A DNA stretch of 64,000 nt from Gigaspora margarita. Taxonomy: Eukaryota; Glomeromycota; Glomeromycetes; Diversisporales; Gigasporaceae. The DNA lies in NCBI GenBank assembly GCA_009809945.1, contig WTPW01000071.1, positions 131,837 to 195,836 of the forward strand, in the 5' to 3' direction. The notes below the pieces were generated by a model. The model was not told the DNA's origin. It ran no database searches and saw only the letters and a program-made list of their open reading frames with translations. Of this stretch, positions 33,690-46,115 are shown one piece after another (the first letter of the stretch is position 1; each line of letters starts with the position of its first letter). The position numbers and the translations under genes were made by a program.

Positions 33690-34200
33690 AAACCACAAGC
33701 ATGGTTCGTTGTGCATTAATTCTAGAATAAAGAAAAAAACCTCTACTCATCTATGGTACAAAAACAAGCGAATACAATTCATGTCATTGGACTGTTAAAA
33801 ATTAGCAAAAAGCAATTTTTTTAGATAAATTGAAGTTCAAATTTTTGGCACAGATGGAAGAGAATTGTGTTAGAAAGATTTGTATTAAAAAGATCAAAAA
33901 TCACCCTTATTATCATAGCATGTAAAACTAATTATAAAATTTGGTAGGAATATAGTTATATATCATATTGGAAATGATTGTAGAATTGAGTAAACAATGA
34001 ATAAAGAGTTATGTAAAATACTAAAAGATGTGAGCAAAACTAATTGTAATGCAAAATCACTATGTTGAACAAAGCTATTTCATTTAATGAAATTATTTCT
34101 TATTGGCAAAATATTTCAGATTTTGGAAATTAGTTTATACAAGATGGTAAAATTTATAATAAAAAAATTTTTTTACCTATGTAATTTATTTATAATTTAA
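33690..34200 (+). pseudogene. Possible broken hypothetical gene
   Basis: Protein-like readings occur across frames, for example IEVQIFGTDGREL near 33,830 and MNKELCKILKDVSKTNCNAK near 34,000, interrupted by stops. No family recognised. It may be a decayed member of an uncharacterised repeat family or chance. Confidence 0.2.
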
Positions 34201-34904
34201 AATAATCAAGAATGCTTGTAAAAATTCTAGCATTTGTAAAATTCACTGGTTATATAATTTATAAAACGTAAATATCACTATTTAAAAATTTTAAATTTTA
34301 TATTTGCCCTTTGTAAAATATCAGAATTATACTTAAATTTTTGCCTAACCCTTTTTGTCTTTATGTTTATTCATTTTTTTCAGAATTTTTCAGAGCCTCT
34401 GCACTCCTATTTTAAGCTTAGCCACTATCGATCAATGGCATTTTACTTATTTGAATGGAAATTCAATTTTGTAAATAAACTAAGTATGTGAGATAAAATT
34501 TAGAGTTAGGGCCTTAATGTTAAAGGCTATAGAGTTAAGGTAATGTTTAATATAAGTAAAATTTCATGCCTGTTATTTTAATTAGTGCACCAAGATCGAT
34601 TTAAACATTAGTTTTTTGCATATTTTTACTTTTTTCTTTTTTTACACAAATAAGTGGATATGATCAATAGCGTAACTTATTGACTAGGACAATAATATCA
34701 TGACCTGTATATTACAAACTTATATGATATCATATAATATAATATCATATATTAGGTAATTTTGAGAATCATGAAACTTATCTCTAGTGCCTAGAAGATC
34801 TGAATCAACTAGCTAGCATTGGACAATGATATCATGATCTGCATTATATAATATAACACATGTGATTTTGATTCTATAATATACAATATATAATTAGTGA
34901 TATG

Positions 34905-35130
34905 AGTTGGTAGCTACCGGTGGGAATCTACTACTGGTATCTACTAGTAGATAACAGTAGATACTATTAGACAAATTATATACAGGGTAGATACCAATAC
35001 TGCAATAAAATAATTGAATTAAAATTTAAAATTATATGATGATCGAAAAGTATTATTTATCATATGACTAGTAGATCTACCAATAGTGGTAGCTACCGGT
35101 AGCTGCTACCTAATGGTAGATAATAGTAGA
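34905..35130. repeat. GGTAGCTACC-rich low-complexity element
   Basis: Both ends carry TGGTAGCTACCGGT-like palindromes (34,910 and 35,090). The middle repeats GTAGATA/TATCTAC in both orientations, giving strong foldback potential. Probably a small inverted-repeat element. Confidence 0.45.
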
Positions 35131-35439
35131 AACATGCCAAATTGGTAGAATTTATATCACTATATATAATACAATATTGTTATCATTTGATAGAGAGCAA
35201 GCACAAATATTATAAAAGTAAATCACAAAAAAAATATAAAATAAAATCAAAATTACATACTCCTTCAATATTCTCAAAACTTATACAAATATTTTCAAGT
35301 AATGTAATTCCAAGTTTGAAATTATTTTATATAAACTTTTACAAAAAAAATCAAATTCAAAATGGTTAGATAGTATGAAAAATGTATTAACCAAATACTA
35401 TAAAAAGAATTCAGATAGAAAACTTACAAGATAGAGTCT

Positions 35440-37380
35440 TGTTAGAGAAATTGACCCAAAATTAGAAGTCTTAATATTGCATGATAATCTCCAAGCAATT
35501 TCTCTTAATGAGGATGCACTACTATCAACTGCTGGATATTATCATTATCAAATAAAAATAGAAAGCAAGACTAGATTCCTTTATTATTTGGATATTTAGT
35601 TTTTTTTTATATGGCAAAAAATTATTATAAATTTAGTATTATTAATGAAAATTATTATCTCAAGTTTCAATGGATTATTTACAAGAATAATAATTTTAAA
35701 GAAATAAAAAAAATTAATTCAGATTATAGTCTTTTTAAAAATATATAGACTAGGATTAATCCAAGTGCTAAATGTTCTTTACCTTAGTTTCTCAGATTTT
35801 GGATAATGATAATGTTAATTTCTTGAAAGCAACTGTTGCAATACATTATCCAAGCCTTTTTCAAGAAAATCAGACTTTGATAAATGCAAAAAATATTGCA
35901 AAAAAAATTAAAAAAACAGGCAGAAGAAATAAATACTTTAATTGATACTAAAGGTAAAAAAGAGAACCCAAGCACTCTAATCCAATATGATATAATTTTA
36001 GAAAAAGGAGATAAAAATTTATCTTTAGTAAGTATTCAGGCATTGATATTGGATTACAAAGAAAAAAAAAATAGATATTCATAATCTTAATCAGCAAATA
36101 AGCCACCTTAAAAAACATATAGAGCAATTGGAAAGTGAATTGAAACAAAGCTTTGAAGAAGATAATTTGATTGAAGATAATTTGTTAAAAACAAGTATAA
36201 ATAAAGCAATAGAATTTAATCAACTTGGTTCAACGATACTAGTTTTAACAAAAAATTATCTTTTATTAGTATTAATACAAACTTGATCTAATTGTAATAA
36301 TAGTAGTTTACAAAATAAAACATGGAATATATTATCAATTGGATTTCAAGTTAAATGCATAATAGAATGTAAAAAAATATAATAATATTTATAAACATAC
36401 CAATAAGAAAGAAATCCAGTTTGCTGCTACTGCAGGTCTTACAGGAGAGATATCTCATAATGCTCTACAAAGTTCACTAGCAACAATCAGAATTACAAGT
36501 CAAATTGGTAAAAAATATATAATAATTATCAAAAATTATACTATTCCTCTCTTATAGCTAGTGCTAAATCAAGCACAGCACAAGCTTTACAAAAATGTAT
36601 TGAATATGCTGTGTACCAAAATAAAAAAGCTCTTGCTATAGGGTTTGATTGTTCATGGGCCCATGTGTGAAATACAAACCAAGCTAGCTAGTATGCTATT
36701 TACATTTTAAAATTAATATATAATTAATCTATTTTTATTATTAGAATATTTCTATAAACCAATTGTCACAGTTCAAAAAAGTAGATCCATAAAAGATAAA
36801 AAGCAGAACTTACAAAAAACAATTCATCAATAAAATTTTGATAAGTCTTTAAGACAAATAGAACATGCTATTTTGATAGAGGTATTAAACCAAATTAGTT
36901 CACTATTGGAAGAGAATAATCCACATTTAGATGTATACGTCAATGGTGATTTAGATTCAAATAAAATTTTAGCACATGTATACATTGTATCTAAAATCTT
37001 AGCTGATCTAAAGTATTTAACAAAAATACTAGAAATTCTGTGCTTAGTAAGTATAGAAATATTATTATAAAAAAAAATAAATTTATACTAATTTATTATT
37101 ATTATTATTATGGTTAATTAGAAGATAAGAATTTTAAATCTTTTGAAGATCATATAATGTGGCGTTTTGTGGTTGCATTTATTCTGCAGAATTAAGAAGA
37201 GAAGCTAAAAACCAATTTGCACCTTCTGAAGCAGAAACACGTAAAATGCAAGTAGATGGTCTTATTAGACATCTTCAAAATAAGCATTCAAGTTGTTGGT
37301 CAAATGTATGTTGGACAAAAGATAATTCAACAATAATGACAAAATTCTACTCTTTGTCACTTATCAAAAAGTCAAATTAA
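35440..37380 (+). pseudogene. Transposase-like protein of an uncharacterised multi-copy family, decayed
   Basis: Reading blocks in order: DNLQAISLNEDALLSTAGYY with HYQIKIESKTRFLYYLD; a coiled-coil part INIHNLNQQISHLKKHIEQL; AIEFNQLGSTILVLTKNYLL; SAKSSTAQALQKCIEYAVYQ; KKALAIGFDCSWAHV; AILIEVLNQISSLLEENN; LDVYVNGDLDSNKILAHVYI; AELRREAKNQFAPSEAET; and GLIRHLQNKHSSCWSNVCW. The FDCSW block, the DGDLDSNK-like block (NGDLDSNK here) and the distal His/Cys-rich block have the spacing expected of DDE-type catalytic residues and a zinc site, as in Mutator-like transposases. Frames shift many times and at least one intron-like break exists near 36,690-36,740. It is followed on the same strand by a helicase. 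Confidence 0.5.
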
Positions 37381-37699
37381 TTTGTTTAAAAAATTTCTTT
37401 AAAAAATTTTTTGTGTACCTGTTTGCCAAAGTATTGTTATATCTAGTCAAACATTACAAAATGAAGCATTTAATCAAGTAAAATTAGTATATTTGGACAA
37501 AAAAATTGATTATTGGAAGTTATATGCTTATGCTATACTATAGCAGTTATATATTATAATGAAGGATATACTTACTTACTTTTTGAGCTTTAAGAATTTT
37601 ACAGTGGACAATGTTTTGAATTAGAAGATACTCTTAATATTGGCATAATAGAATATGAGCATTCAAAGCAAAATAAATCAAATATAAATAAAATTTACC

Positions 37700-40600
37700 A
37701 ATATAATAAGTTGCGAGCGAAAAAATATACCAATGAGCATATAGAGTTAATAGATTTTGATTTTAGCAAAAGATTCATTTATTATAAAGATAAAGCACAA
37801 GAAAGAATTTGAAATAATAAATTTTACTACTTTATTAATTGTGGATTTTGATGGAACTATACAATATCAAGAATGTTATACTTTTTCAAAGCATTTAATG
37901 GGCCTATGCTTATTATGTTATATATATACATTATTTGGTTGGGAAAAAAGATTTTTAAATCAGAATATAATGCTAAAAATGAAATAAATAAATCTATTAG
38001 TTCAATAGATATAGATAAAATTATTAGTTTAGATGATCAAATAAAAACAATTGCAGAAAAAATTTTCAAATTTACAGACTTAATACCAGAACAAATGACT
38101 ATTATATTGGAGAAAATAAAGATACTCTCATAATTATGAAAACTGGTAGTAAAAAATCTTTCTGTTATGCAGTTTCATCTATCCTTCTTGATGGTCTTAT
38201 AATAATTATTTCACTATTAAATCATTAATCCAAAATCAAGTGGTTAGTATATATATATAAAAAAAAAGTTTAATCTTTAAAATTGATCCAAATTAACTTT
38301 ACCTTTAGGATCACTTTATCCAACTAGGGATTCATGTGGATACCTATTAGCATCATCCCAAGGAACAGTTGAATATGAAGCAAAAGTTTGTAAAGAAATT
38401 GCTTTTAAATTTACCCATTTACTTTTTGTTACTCCTGAGAAGTTGCTGCTTAACAAATCACTTAGAATTTTATGCAAACATTTGCATGAAAATAAAAAGC
38501 TATAGTTTGTAATTAATGAGGCTTATTGTATTTTTAGCTTCTATCATTTTAGGTAATAAAAATAAATATAAGATGATTTTAGTATTCCTAGATCTGGTTC
38601 AGATCTGGTTTGAGATTAGACCAAACATAAATTTTACTAATTTCAGAAACTTTAGACCAAACTTAACTATAAGTTCAGTTTGGGTTTGGTTTGAAGTTAA
38701 TAGCCTGGTCTAAGTCCAAATATATTTATAATTATTTTTTGGTGTTGTACAATTTTATTTAGTGCATAAAATTTGAATTAATTAGTAAAATTTTATAAAT
38801 CATAAGATTTTATAAAATTTTATTAATAAACTTCTATAAAATCATATGAATTACAATATTTTATTAATTAATTCTAACTTAATGCATAAAGTAAACTTGT
38901 TCAGTATTTAGAAATATATTATATTAGTAGTGTTGTTTTTATTTTACTTAAAATTTTAAAAAAATAATACTAAAATTTGATTTTTTTTGATCAAAAAAAG
39001 GTAAAATTGTGTATTAATTCTTTAAATTTCAAGTAAATAATAATAATTTTATCAATTTGATGTATTTTTAGGTGCTAAACAAGTTTACTTAGTGTATAAA
39101 GTTAGAATTAATTAATAAAAATTTATGAATTATAAGATTTTATAGAATTTTATTAATAAAATTTTATCAAATCTTATAATTCATAAAATTTTACTAATTA
39201 ATTCTAACTTTATATACTAAGTAAACTTTTTAATACTAAAAAATATTTATAAATATATTAGATTTAGACCAGTTTGCAGACTTTGGACCAGACACAAACT
39301 GAATTCAGACTTGACTAAAAAGTCTAAATATAAAAGTCTGAATTTAGTTCAAAAATCAGACAAACTCATACTTGACTAAAGTCTGGTTTAGTCTGGTCTA
39401 TAGGAGCACTAGTTGATTTATAAATAAAAAATAAAAACTAAAATATTTATATATACTTTAGAGAAGAATAGGAAAATTTGAGCAAATTAAAAGAATAGTA
39501 TCCAAACACTCAAATAATGGCTTTAAGCACAACTTTGTCTTAGAAGGATATAAAAAATTTGCAAAATAATTTGAATATTGATAATGAAAATTTTAAGCTT
39601 GTAAGAGATAGTAATCTTTTATAATCTGAGTTATGCTTTTAGTACTAAACTGAATATACATAAATTCAGGCTAGATAAATCAAGTAATAGATTTGGTAAA
39701 TAATATAGAAAAAAACTGGCCATGCTATAATCTACTGTGCATGAATCAAAGATTGTACAGAAATATTTAAAGCATTAAATTCCAAAACAAAAAAAGGATC
39801 ATTAGATATTTATCATGGGAAATTGACAGAAATTGAAAAAAAAGATGTAATAAAAAGATGGAATAAAAAACAAATACGCATTATAATTGCAATATTAGCC
39901 TTTGGATTGGGTATAGATATGCCTAATGTATGTCTTGTAATAAATTATAATTTTCTGATAAGTATAAGTAAGTAACATATTTCTATTAAATATAAGTTTT
40001 ATAAAAAAAATAATATTTTATATTTTACAATAGCCAACCTTATTCAAACCTTGGGTTAAGCTAGACAAGACCAAAAACCTGGTGCTAAATGTGTAATTCT
40101 TTATACAAAAAGGATATTTGTACTAACTATACTATCATTGCTAATAATAGAATAAGGTAAAGATAAAATTTTTATTGATATATCATATTTCAAGAATTTA
40201 CTAAATAAATTTTTATATGCATTTAAATTATAGTGATAAAGATAATGAACAAACTGCTAGACAAAAGTTCTATTTAAGCATAGCAGAATTCCAATTGTTT
40301 AAGATAATGTATTATTGTCTTATCTTTTATAAATGCTAATTTTAGCAAATATCAAAATACTACCAATTGCAAGATGTTCTAATTCTGCCAAATTGTAGTT
40401 TGTATGACAATTGTCTAAATCGCACAAATGATTGTACAAGTCTGAAAGATGCAAAAATAGATATTTTAGATATGTTAAATGTGATATCATTGTTATGCAA
40501 TAATAATAGTAAGTTCGTACCTTCAGATGTTGTGAATATTTTTTGTCTTGCAAAAAATGCTTACCTTCAATATAAAAAATTAAATATGTTAGATCTTTAT

Positions 40601-40825
40601 GGCCGTAAAAAACCAATAGTACTAAATACAAAACTATTGGCTAATTTAGCACTAGCTAATCTAGTTTGCTATGGCTTAGTAAAACAGGCTATTTTATTAA
40701 GTAAAAAGGCCAATATAGCTCATTTGACATGTACTTTAGTTATAGAGGAAACAACAGAAAATGTATATCAACATTTCCAAATGAATAATTGGTCATATTG
40801 GATAAAATATAAAAAAATAAATTAA
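37700..40825 (+). pseudogene. RecQ-type SF2 helicase, decayed and split by repeats
   Basis: A linker (KEFEIINFTTLLIVDFDGTI) carries a CCYIYTLFG-like segment. Helicase motifs follow in order: FTDLIPEQMTIILEK (Q-motif region), DTLIIMKTGSKKSFCYAVSS (motif I), IIISLLNH (motif Ia), LLFVTPEKLLL, FVINEAYCIF (motif II, usually DEAHC). After an 0.84-kb repeat insertion come AIIYCA, LDIYHGKLTEIEKK, and IIIAILAFGLGIDMPNVC with LVINYNF (motifs IV-V). The frame at 40,367-40,825 (QDVLILPNCSLYDNCLNR, then a helical and winged-helix-like region ending WSYWIKYKKIN) fits the RecQ zinc-binding and C-terminal part. Motif I and DEAH are damaged, stops are frequent. It follows the transposase-like block without a clear gap. 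Confidence 0.7.
38577..39415. mobile_element. Repeat insertion in the helicase, with two related palindromic MITEs
   Basis: Outer inverted ends (AGTATTCCTAGATCTGGTTC at the left; complement of GTCTGGTCTATAGGAGCACT at the right) are rich in TGGTTTAGACC motifs. Inside are two similar palindromes, about 38,745-38,915 and 39,068-39,240. Each has arms like TTTACTTAGTGTATAAAGTT and TAATTAATTCTAACTTTATA. The two copies are related to each other. The helicase reading resumes after 39,450. Confidence 0.55.
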
Positions 40826-40993
40826 AATAAAAAAAGAAGTTATTATATGTACCCTAAGGTACATCATGTAATATATTTACTATATATATTTATATTATAA
40901 CTAGTTCAATAAATGACAATTTTATCAGCAAAATTTTAGAGGTAATATATATTGATAATAATTTCCTTACTCCTGTTGAGTATTATTATTATT
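40826..40993. other. Downstream region of the helicase
   Basis: Contains a small TGTACCCTAAGGTACA palindrome near 40,848 just after the stop codon. No inverted partner was found upstream of the transposase, so transposon ends are not established. Confidence 0.3.
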
Positions 40994-41368
40994 GATTATT
41001 AATAATATATAACAAAAATTTGTTAGATTTTTTCAAACTTTGTCAGATATTTTCTTAATAAACACTAATCAAAATTAGCTCAAAGTTTTAAAGCAAATAA
41101 AATAATTAAAATTTTAGCCAATTTGGATCGATAGTTCTCAAGAAATTATTTGTAAACAATAGTTAATTTTTTAAAAAAAATTAACTATAATTTACAAACG
41201 ATTTCTCAAGAACCATCAATCCAAATTAGCTAAAATTTTAATATATTATAGTTGAATAATTATATTATTTGCTTTAAAAATTTAAGCCAATTTTGATTAG
41301 TATTATTAAAAAAATGTCTGTCAAAGTTTGAAAAAATCTGATAAATTTTATAAAAATCATTAGTAATC
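40994..41368. repeat. Palindrome of about 375 bp, centre near 41,178
   Basis: Arms of about 180 bp, for example AGATTTTTTCAAACTTTGTC, AATCAAAATTAGCTCAAAG and ATTATTTGTAAACAATAGTT with complements on the other side. No gene. Foldback-type element. Confidence 0.8.
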
Positions 41369-41371
41369 AAA

Positions 41372-41570
41372 AGTATACTTGCTGCCCAAATTAGTAACCC
41401 AGGATAAAATCCCAAATTCCAAATAGTTAAAACCTATTTGGGATTTTAATATTGCAAGTGCCAAATGCCCAAATAGTATTTATCTTTTATATCCCAAATC
41501 CCAAAATTATTCCAAATCCCAAATTTATTTCAAATTCTAAAATATTCAAATTCTAAAATATTTAATTAAT
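41372..41570. repeat. CCCAAAT-type repeat element, copy 1
   Basis: Starts TATACTTGCTGCCCAAATTA and then repeats CCCAAATTCCAAAT-like units. The same order of blocks occurs at 61,038-61,230 (direct) and in inverted form at 50,560-50,672. Confidence 0.7.
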
Positions 41571-41615
41571 AATCTAATAGCAATCATATACAACATATAT
41601 ACAATATATCTGATA

Positions 41616-42235
41616 TAGGCTGGTGCAAAAAGATTTGTACCTCAAATAGCTCTGATTAAAATATTTTTTGTACAAATTAATTTTTAATTTTTTTAATTTA
41701 ATATACTTATTAGGTTACCGGATTAATGAAAATAAAAAAATTTTGATTATTTTATTGATAAAATAAAAAAAAATTACTAAAAGTAACTTTTTTAAAAAAT
41801 ATTTACTATATAATTTACTATAGTAATTTATATATATGCATATATAGTAAAAAAATCAAATTATCTTATTTAAAGCTTAATTTCTTCACAACCAGTAATT
41901 CAATTTTGCTCAAATTTTAACCATATCTTCATTATATGCATATTAATGCACTTGTATAATACAAGCTCATAGAACTGCATATTGATTGTGAAATTATTTA
42001 AAATATCTTTTTTTTAAAAAAAATTTTTTGTTTTTTTTTCAAATACAGTGAATTGTACATGCTTAATTATTAAAATAAAACAATGTTAAAACAATAAAAT
42101 AATATAATAAGTTAGATTAAAACCTATTTTATTTGTACTAAAAAATTTTTAATAATTAATCAAGAAAATAAAAATTTTTTCTTAGTGTCAAAATTATAAA
42201 ATTTTTTGAGATACAAATCTTTCTGCACCGGCCTA
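41616..42235. mobile_element. TA-flanked TIR element
   Basis: The left end TAGGCTGGTGCAAAAAGATT and right-end complement TAGGCCGGTGCAGAAAGATT extend to 30 bp of imperfect inverted repeat, bordered by TA. Such ends resemble Tc1/mariner termini. The interior is AT-rich with no transposase, so the element is non-autonomous. Confidence 0.7.
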
Positions 42236-43114
42236 TATATACATAGAATATTTTAAGTTTCAAAGTTTCAAAGTTTTACTTTATACTGTTATGCATATAA
42301 TTTACCAACCTTGTAGTGAAATTGCAAAAAAAAAGAGCTTGTTATATAGTATTTGGTTTGGTATAGTGTGCTTGTTATAGTGTATATATTATAGTATTCA
42401 TTATGAATAGGTTTATAATTTTTAGAGTTATTTGTAGTTTATTTAGCATCTTGTATAATCTATTTAATATTTTAATATTAATTTAAATTTTAGTAATTAT
42501 TAGATTATTAAAACAGATACAATTGAATCTATATCAATATAGTAATTTTTAAAAATAACTGAATTACATAAACAATTATTTTTATTTTGTAATATATTTG
42601 AAAGTTTACTAAATTTCTTGATAGCAAATCTTTTAATCAATATAGTAAACTCTTTATTTTATTATATGAGAGGATTATATTTTTATATACTATTAGAGCT
42701 ACTAAATATTATTGGGTCAAAATATATTAAGCTTGCAAATTTTGAAATATTAACAATTAAATTTGCTAGCATGTTCTGCATTACTTTTAAACTATATTGG
42801 CTTTTAGAATTATAAAATACAATATGTAATTTGAAACAAATTTAATATATACATTTTTTTAATTTATTTTATAGTTATGTTTTATATTATGGGTTTTATC
42901 TTTGGTGCACTTGCACCATGGTGCACCTCTTATCATGTGATTGTTATGATCGATATAGTTATGTACAATATCGGTAATAACTAATATTACATTTAATTTA
43001 TTAAAAATATAACTAATGTAGTTATTTAAATTTTTTATATTTATATAGATTATCACACATAATGACCATTTTAAGCAATATAGTTAACAAAAAAAAACCT
43101 AAACATAGCTATTA

Positions 43115-43170
43115 TACCCGAACCTAACCCTAACCTGAACTTAACTCTAACCCTAACCCTAACCCAAACT
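43115..43170. repeat. Interstitial CCCTAA-like repeats
   Basis: Imperfect CTAACCCTAACC runs inside the TIR element. Similar degenerate TTAGGG-like runs occur at 61,340 and 63,895. They are too short and degenerate to be a telomere. Confidence 0.55.
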
Positions 43171-43814
43171 CTAAGCCTAACTAAATAAACTAAACTAACT
43201 AACTAACTAACTAACCAACTAAATAACAAACTAACTAACTAACCAATGAAACTACAATAGCAAATTCACTCTAGCAATGTATGTACAGTATATCTACAAT
43301 AAGCAATAAAATCGTGTCAACGAAGAACTAAATATATCACCAAGGCAATGCAAATAAAGTTTACTGGGAATACCAATGAAATGCTATACTAACGACAACA
43401 ATACCAGAAGTAGCAAATTATGGAAATTCGCAACTAAAAACAAAAGTGATACTAACGTCAAAAGAATCTTCAAGAAAGCCCAAAGACAATTTTAATAGCA
43501 TCTATAATTGAAAAGAAGCACATTCACAAGCCGAAATATGAAGAATAATTAGCAAAAAAACATCCTATCATACAATAAAAAGCAATACCAATGCCAAATA
43601 CAATTTTCAAGAAAGCACAAAGTCATTCTTAATAGCACCTATAAAACAAAAAGAGGTGTTAGTACATATTCACAAACTGAAATAAACCAAAAATCCTTTC
43701 CAGAATCCCAATAAAGTCCAAAATCACCCATAATAAAATCTAGAAAATGATGAGAAACATTCTATAATCCAAAACAACAAAAATAATGAACAAAACGAAT
43801 CATATATCCAAGGA

Positions 43815-44400
43815 AAAGGAAAACTCTAAAATGTCCTTAACAAGCCTAAAAAAAAAAAGATGCATTAGTAACAATTCACGAATCTAAAAACTAAACAACT
43901 ACTAATACAATAAAACCATACCAACGAGATAGCAATTCACAAGGCACTAGTGAGTAATGAAAATGCCTTTAACAAGTCTAGAAAAAAAGTCAAGTTAGTA
44001 ACAATTCACGAATCTAAAAACTGAAACAACTACTAATACAATAAAACTATACATTCTGACAACTATCAAATTATGAATTTCAACCAACAAGACAGCAATT
44101 TACAGGCACTAGCAAGCGATGAAATGAAAACAATTCACAAGGCACCAGCGAGTGATGAAACAAAAACGTCCTTAACAAGCCTAGAAAAAAGATGTGTTAG
44201 TAACAATTTATGAACCTAAAAACTAAAACAGCAACTAATACAATAAAACTATACATCCCAACAACTATCAACTTACATATTTCAACCAACAAGATAGCAA
44301 TTCACAAGGCACTAGCGAGTGACGAAATGAAATGAAAATACTAAACCGCAAAATGACAAGGCACCAACAAGCAACAAAATGAAATAAAAGATGCTAAAAT
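43815..44400. repeat. Tandem repeat, units of about 160-190 bp
   Basis: Blocks TAGTAACAATTCACGAATCT, AACTACTAATACAATAAAAC and TTCACAAGGCACTAG recur at least three times in the same order. G-poor on the plus strand. Confidence 0.65.
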
Positions 44401-44881
44401 GCAAGATGACTATAAAAACATTCTAGCTTAATCCGCATAGCAACATAAACTGTTAAAAAATATATTAGTAATGAATATAAAACTAAAAAAAAAAATACTT
44501 ATCTGATGATCATTATTTATATCCTGTGATCAGTAGTGCACTATGGTGCAGAGTGCACCAAAATATAATTCCTTTATATTATTTACTAAGAATTGGATAA
44601 ATTGTATAAGAAGAAGATTTTTAATTAAGTAGTAACAAAACAAACTTATCTCTAATAAACTTTTTAATTAATATCAATTTAATTAATAAAAATTTTTTTA
44701 AGGCTTAATTCAAATTGAATAATATTCTTTCAAAAATTATAAGCATATGAGAAAGTTTTACAAGCACAATTAGTGTCACAAATAGGTAATATAAATCACT
44801 ATAAATATAAAAGTAAAATTAATTTGCAGAAGTAGCTGTTCTTTTAATAATTATTTTTGCAATCATTAATATAATAAAATA

Positions 44882-45214
44882 AGAGTAAATCTATTTGTTA
44901 CTGGCAGTAACAGTCCCATGCTAATAAGAATCAAGATTAGGAATAATATTACATCTGATTATGTAATATGAGAATGAAGCAAAAAAATGACATTTTTAAA
45001 AATATCACAATAACTAAAAATTTTGACTATAAAATCTCTCTTTTTTTTTGCAAAAAAAATTCTTTATAAAATTTTACTACATAGTTATCTCTAGCATTAA
45101 TACTTCTTCTAACTATACCCCAACTCTAATAATAATAAATTTATACATGTTTATATTTGTTTTGATTATATATTACATAGGGGTATGTTACTGCCAGTGA
45201 CAAGACATTTTTTC
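44882..45214. mobile_element. Small TIR element, same ends as 24,985-26,180
   Basis: The ends TTTGTTACTGGCAGTAACAG and the complement TTGTCACTGGCAGTAACATA form the inverted repeats, with TA near both borders. About 330 bp, no coding capacity. Confidence 0.6.
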
Positions 45215-45219
45215 TAAGA

Positions 45220-46102
45220 ATAAATATAAAAGTAAAATTGCTATTTGCAATAATATATATTTAAAAAGTTTTACTAAAATGCACCTATGGTGATTTATAT
45301 CTTATTACACAAAACTATTAGAATAGCCAATCAAAATTTAAGATCAGGTATAACATAAATTTTGTTTTTTTTTGTTTATTTTTTAAAAAAAATATTCATA
45401 TCTCAAAATTTTGCTTATAAAACCAACTTTGCAGCTCTAATAAAAAAAATTCCTTGCTAAATTTTAGATGTATTAATGCTCTAATAAAATCCTAGGCCTC
45501 ACACTAACCCTAAAGTAATCAAAATTTATTTTTTGTTTTATAAAAATTATTTTTTTGGTTTGTTACACAGATTTGCAAATCTAATTTACCTATAGTGGTA
45601 AAATACCATAAATGTATTTTATAATAATTGTATTTAAATATCAAATTTATTGAATTTATAAAATTTAAGTTCATTAAAATTAAAAATTATTATTATTAGT
45701 TATTATATTAAATTTATTTTTAATTTAAAATTAGTATTTATTTGAAATTTTTATTTAATATAAGATTTGTTTCTAATTTGAGATTTGTATCTAATTTGGA
45801 ATTTGTATTTAATTTGGAATTTGTATTTAATTTGGAATTTGTACCTAATTTGAGATTTGTACAGTAGCTACCAAATGTAACACCCAATGATTATTTACAT
45901 AGTAAATTATATATAAATTCTTTTTAGAAGTTTTTTTTACCAAAAAAAAAAAATAAATTTATTTTGCCCTGATGAAAATTATACACTATAAAATTTAAAT
46001 ATCAAATTTCTAATTGTATAAAATTACAAATTATTTTTTATTAAAATTTTAGATTTTTATTATGTTTTTATTATATAAAATTTGTAAAATTTAATTGTAA
46101 GT
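45220..46102. other. AT-rich stretch with a minisatellite
   Basis: 45,745-45,870 repeats TTTAATTTGGAATTTGTA-like units about six times, ending GTACAGTAGCTACC. It is related to the CCCAAAT-type repeats. The rest shows no gene. Confidence 0.5.
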
Positions 46103-46115
46103 TTTATGTTATATT

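Larger units (their letters stand above)
42903..44557. mobile_element. TIR element (GGTGCAC ends) with tandem-repeat core
   Basis: The left end TTTGGTGCACTTGCACCATG pairs with the complement of the right end (TTTGGTGCACTCTGCACCAT). The same end type bounds 48,817-49,824. The interior is G-poor, contains TAACCC-like runs (43,115-43,170) and tandem units (43,815-44,400). No open frame. Confidence 0.65.

Noticed and set aside
42618..42815. 65-residue hydrophobic open frame
   Set aside because: AT-rich DNA gives Ile/Leu/Tyr/Phe-rich frames by chance; no neighbours, splice signals or repeat copies support it.
43115..43170. Telomere
   Set aside because: Only a few imperfect CCCTAA units inside a transposable element, with unrelated DNA on both sides.
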